From: Helianthus annuus
Taxonomy: Eukaryota > Streptophyta > Magnoliopsida > Asterales > Asteraceae
NCBI RefSeq assembly: GCF_002127325.2
Contig: NC_035436.2
Location: 21,608,883-21,672,882, forward strand
DNA length: 64,000 nt
Direction of reading: 5' to 3'
The notes under the pieces: generated by a model
Database searches by the model: none
What the model was told of the DNA's origin: nothing
The model's input: only the letters and a program-made list of their open reading frames with translations
Translations under genes and position numbers: made by a program
Shown here: one piece after another, positions 60,401 to 64,000 of the stretch
Layout of the letters: each line of letters starts with the position of its first letter
How positions within the stretch are numbered: position 1 is the stretch's first letter

Positions 60401-61462
60401 CTATGGTGGTCTGAGTGCACATTTACCCCTTGTATTTCCCATGAATGCACGGTACCTGACATCGTTGATCCAGCGGGGTCTAATTTTTATCAAGATGTCC
60501 ACTGAAGCACTGCAATCCGGCCTCAATCCACACTTTCCTATCGAGTTCCCAACATACACTCGATAGTTAACTCTCCACATGCGTTTCTTTTTACTCAATA
60601 TCAGCATACAAGTTGGATTATTGCACAACCACTTTATAATAATCCGCCCGATGTCCTTCATCGTCACCTTCCTCATCTCTATACGTGCATCCCCATACTT
60701 ATTTTGTGGAATGTCTTCTTTCACCTCATCACCTTTAACAATTTTCTCCACATCTGACTGTTCAGCAATTGGGAGAATCACTGGTGTGGTATTAACCTCC
60801 ACAACCTCATCCCTTACTTGAGAATGAGACATCTGTAGAGACACCCATCGATCCTTGGCTTGGCGTTTTTCGATTTGAGTCATTCTTGGCCCATCATCCT
60901 TCACTTCAGTCATCAAAAGGTCATACTTCGTAATCCACATCTCCAACTGGTCCTCTATTGACAGGTCTGGTTTCGCCAATTGCTCTTCAATGTATGCCAG
61001 GTCTCTTTGTCTCATATATTCCATAAGACTTCTAAATTGGGGTGATTGATAATAACTATGTGACTGGGGTGCACATTCAGACTCACCCTGATCAACTGTA
61101 TACTGGGTATGATAAACATCCTGATAGTGTACCGAATGGTCTTCATAAGAAGGTCGAGAGTATTCATCATAACAATGGTCATACTCCTCTTGGTAACTCA
61201 TGCTTTGTACCATCCATGGATCATAGCTACTGTCATACCATGTCTGCTCATTGTAGTAATCCAGATCTTCTTGATAATAATATTGAGAATCCTGCGAAGG
61301 TGAATCAAGGGACGGGTAATATGGTTGAATATCATCGTAATAAACATCTAATTCATATAACTCCCTCTGTGCGTCCTCACACATTTTCCGGAACACAGGA
61401 CAATCGTCACGCGTGTGACATGGACTACCACAACCTCGGCATGACCAGTAAGCACTTTCCAT
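60401..61462 (-). CDS. Intact 353-codon ORF with N-terminal zinc knuckle, function unknown
   Basis: ATG at 61462, stop at 60401-60403, no interruption. Residues 8-21 form a CCHC knuckle (CRGCGSPCHTRDDC). Residues 35-135 are rich in Tyr, Asp, Ser and Gln with many YY and YD pairs. A Lys/Glu-rich helix follows (about 160-210), then an acidic linker. The C-terminus has two related units, YRVYVGNSIGKCGLRPDC (about 302-319) and YRAFMGNTRGKCALRPP (about 337-353). It could derive from a gag C-terminus, given the knuckle, but the rest matches no domain I know. It is the longest undisrupted ATG-initiated frame in the window; the pol and gag genes around it are broken. Confidence 0.55.
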   Translation of the reverse strand: MESAYWSCRGCGSPCHTRDDCPVFRKMCEDAQRELYELDVYYDDIQPYYPSLDSPSQDSQYYYQEDLDYYNEQTWYDSSYDPWMVQSMSYQEEYDHCYDEYSRPSYEDHSVHYQDVYHTQYTVDQGESECAPQSHSYYQSPQFRSLMEYMRQRDLAYIEEQLAKPDLSIEDQLEMWITKYDLLMTEVKDDGPRMTQIEKRQAKDRWVSLQMSHSQVRDEVVEVNTTPVILPIAEQSDVEKIVKGDEVKEDIPQNKYGDARIEMRKVTMKDIGRIIIKWLCNNPTCMLILSKKKRMWRVNYRVYVGNSIGKCGLRPDCSASVDILIKIRPRWINDVRYRAFMGNTRGKCALRPP

Positions 61463-61622
61463 AATAAGATCTGCAATAACTCTGCACAGACAAAACTAGT
61501 ATACCCAAGGTAAAAGCAAACAGTGGAATATGTGACGAATAAAATATTATTTTTGGATTTTTTTTAATTTTTTTTCTATTTTACTAAAAGCAAACAGCGG
61601 AAACCATTAAAAAGACTAGCCG
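61463..61622. other. Right edge of G with 27-bp filler
   Basis: AT-rich, non-coding. At 61592-61618 a 27-base piece matches 57802-57828 of the G LTR with one difference, sitting between G leader sequence and the resumed D LTR. AAAGCAAACAG occurs twice nearby (61513, 61586). Confidence 0.6.
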
Positions 61623-63296
61623 CTCTAGCTTGGTCAATTGTCGGGTCAAACTTATTAATAAAAAGTCAAGAGAATCCATTTTTGCAAATAAATCCACAAC
61701 TGATAATGTAGAAGTTATGGAACATGTTTAAACACTAAAATAAGTTGGCAAATAATATAAGAATATGTTTAAGCATGTTCAACCTGACAATGCTGAGTTT
61801 AGACTCGGTTCGCAACCGAAAGTCGCAAAAGTAGACTTTTGCCTTGACTTTCAGTTCTGACCCGATTTAGCTTAATTTAGATATGCTTTAGGGTTCCTTT
61901 AGGACCATATTATAGGTTAGTATAACTCTTTGAGGTTATACAACTTGGTTCCATAGAAATCCTAGTTCATTGCATGTTTCCGTTAATTGCTTAATTGTTG
62001 ACCATTATGCCCTTTTGATATAAAAACGAGATTTTTGAAAATGGGGAGAGGACAAAAACCTTTATTACTGATTTATAAACATATCCTAAAAATTTGACAT
62101 CAGTTTGTGATCTAAATTAGGAGTTATGCTCATTATCGTAAATTGAAAGCTTTTTATTAATTAAACGACATTTTTGGCATAAAACCTATTTAAACCCAAA
62201 TTCTGACACCAAACTTTCTACCCACTGATGTAATATAATAATTAAGTATTTTTGGAAATTTTTATTAAATTTTAAACTGATCATAACTTAGGGTTCTTGT
62301 ATTGATTCGGTAATTGATGGTTATGTCCTTTTTGCTAATAAAATGAGTTTTACACATCCTTTACATATCAAATAATTTTTATGCTGATTTTATACATAAA
62401 ATAAATTATTTTAAACAGTAGAGGTGGACCAAAATCTCAAATTTCCTTAATTAACCCGAATATCGTCAAATACCGACTTTTATGCGATTTAGTCGCATAG
62501 TATGGTTTTAAACCATATTAGGCACCTAAGACTTGTTATCTACGGATGTTATGAATAAATTTTTATACTTAAAAATTAAGTAAAAGCTTTGAACTCAGAT
62601 TTCCAAATTTAACCTTTAAAGCTTATGTGAAATGACCAAAATACCCCTACGGTGCATAGTTTGGCCATAAATGATAAATTTCAAATATATACAATATCTT
62701 ACTGATATGACATGAAAAAGTAAGTATTTTTACTGATCATTATAGATCAGAACCTCAGATTTTCATTTAACCTCTTTTGTAATCATTAAAATGACCAAAA
62801 TACCCCTACGGGGCTTAAATGAATTTTAAATTCGTTTTGGGCACAATGGAAGGTATCCTACTGATATCACAACATACTTAAGGCATATTAACTTGTGAAA
62901 CCCGTACATGACTTTTTTGGTTACCCGTTATGCATTATTCGCGTTCGGTGCGGTTTATGTAACTAGTTTGCATAAATTGACCGAAACGGCTCAAAACTTA
63001 TTATTTTTGCTTCAAAATCTAGAAGGTGTTTAGTTTACCCATATTATACAAGTCTTCATACTTTTCGGGTCTAAATCACATTCTAATCCGGTCTTCGCTT
63101 AATCTTGCATTTTGAACCATAAACCTTTCAACAAAACTAACCGGTCTAAGTTTAAACTTAAGTAAGACCCGTTAGGAATCTAATAGGTAATTAAAACCTT
63201 CGTTCCAGATTTAGGAGCCCAATAAAAGATATTTGCACTTGCTGATTGTTATACGACTGAGATAAATTTGTATATTTTGCTTAGGTAAATACTTTT
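61623..63296 (+). repeat. Third copy of element D LTR (partial)
   Basis: Collinear with 34952-36623 of the D 5' LTR, differing by a few percent by eye. It overlaps by about 0.9 kb the LTR stretch already present before 57225, so it is not the simple continuation of that LTR. It stops at the same base where E is inserted in the 5' LTR. Confidence 0.85.
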
Positions 63297-64000
63297 TGTA
63301 GGATCGTTCGATTGATCCGAATGAGTCGTTCAGAGAGGTCCTGATCTATTTCAGGTGCGGAAAACAAGAAATAGACTTAGAAACAGCTAATTCTTCACTT
63401 TAACTACTGATTTGATTAATCTGACAGCGATTACAATTAGTCTTCACACCGGCAGCACTTCGGTATGGAATACAAGGACTAACTACATGATTTCGCTCCA
63501 AGTGACCTATTTATAGGCACTTGATTCCGCTCAGAACGATACAATCACATTTCGGGCAGAATTAGAACTTCGTGATTCCGCTCGAAAGTGTCAACATGAC
63601 ATTTCAGGCGGAATCAGCCTCTGGAGCAAAATCAGCTTGTTAAACACTTAAACCCTCCTATTTTCTCGATCTACGCATCCTGATCTATACAATCTAGTCT
63701 AAGACTCGATAGAAGACGAAGTCGACAGATGTATGCACCAATAGACTCCCCCTTAGATGTTGACGAGTATGTGTCGAGTCTGACTGTGACATGTCTTCGC
63801 ACCTTCAGTCTTGATCAGTCTCTGGGCTTCATTCTCTATCTCTAACAGCAACAACAGACTCCCCTTAACAATGTGCTGGCATTCCTTTGGTTCTTCAGCA
63901 TTATCTGCTTCAGGATCGTTTTCTGGCTTTCATAGTTCCATGATCGTTATCCTGGCTCAAGATTTGTCCTCAGAATCGATGACCTAGCTCATGCTCTGTT
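63297..64000 (-). mobile_element. Second copy of element E (partial, runs off window)
   Basis: 3' LTR 63297-63743 (447 bp), then purine tract and internal sequence matching 37071 onward. It is inserted at the same base of the D LTR as E at 36624, and shares the ATA end of that LTR copy. About 17 of 447 LTR positions differ from 36624-37070 by eye. Confidence 0.85.

Larger units (their letters stand above)
57226..61622 (-). mobile_element. Element G: truncated retroelement, probably Athila/Tat-type, minus strand
   Basis: Begins at TGATGTATG inside the D LTR. On the minus strand the order is ORF (61462-60401), a GCGCTCTCGGGAGGCAGCCC stretch at about 60342-60361, CAAGTGTGGGGATG phrases (about 60238 and 59938), a GCAAGTGTGGGAATG purine-type tract (about 58665-58680), and a presumed 3' LTR 57226 to about 58662. 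From memory, the GGGAGGC-GCCC and AAGTGTGGGG motifs are typical downstream of pol in Athila/Tat-type elements. No matching right LTR exists; the right edge is a recombination join at about 61620. No pol. Confidence 0.5.

Noticed and set aside
61042..61464. 140-codon plus-strand frame
   Set aside because: Antisense of the Tyr/Asp-rich part of the 353-codon ORF; His/Asn richness mirrors its codons.

Overview
This is repeat-dense plant nuclear DNA. Every stretch I can assign belongs to LTR retrotransposons; I see no host gene, tRNA, rRNA or CRISPR array. The primer-binding sites are complementary to plant initiator-Met tRNA (TGGTATCAGAGC), target-site duplications (TSDs) are 5 bp, LTRs are very long (3.6-3.9 kb), and the gag and pol remnants are of chromovirus-like Ty3/gypsy and Ty1/copia type. 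From memory of similar proteins the host is probably Asteraceae (lettuce, daisy or sunflower family); that is inference, not proof.

Layout, left to right. Element A (minus strand, old Ty3/gypsy) survives as a 3' LTR (174-1421), a repeat-rich internal remnant (1422-3306) and, probably, a gag remnant at 32480-33742. Element B (minus, chromovirus-like gypsy with 3.7-3.9 kb LTRs) fills 3307-32474, appears to have inserted into A (TSD TAATC), and has a badly decayed gag-pol. Inside the integrase end of B sits element C (7184-23920). C is not a simple retrotransposon: it is a tandem array of four 761-bp LTRs and three internal regions bounded by one TSD (GGTTC).

Element D (plus, chromovirus-like gypsy) starts at 33858. 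It has a 5' LTR split by element E, a primer-binding site at 44959, an extra ORF ahead of gag (45144-46344), a broken gag-pol (47188-51719) and a 3' LTR from 51759. Element E (minus, 36624-44149, TSD CTTTT) is copia-like, encodes a long gag-type protein with two zinc knuckles, and has no pol. Element F (minus, 52205-55676, TSD ACTAT) lies in D's 3' LTR and contains a third, diverged LTR in its middle. Element G (57226-61622, minus) is a truncated retroelement, probably of the Athila/Tat side of Ty3/gypsy, with one intact 353-codon ORF. From about 61623 to the window end a third copy of the D LTR appears, carrying the same nested E insertion at the same base. That marks a duplication made after E inserted.

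Functionally nothing here looks autonomous. B and D have pol genes with stops and frameshifts; C, E, F and G lack pol and could only have moved with enzymes supplied by other elements. The more unusual signals are the C array, the composite F element, a 13-copy evenly spaced motif in the E leader, a four-hairpin covarying array between the two ORFs of D, the intact G ORF, and the shared nested insertion at 36624 and 63297.
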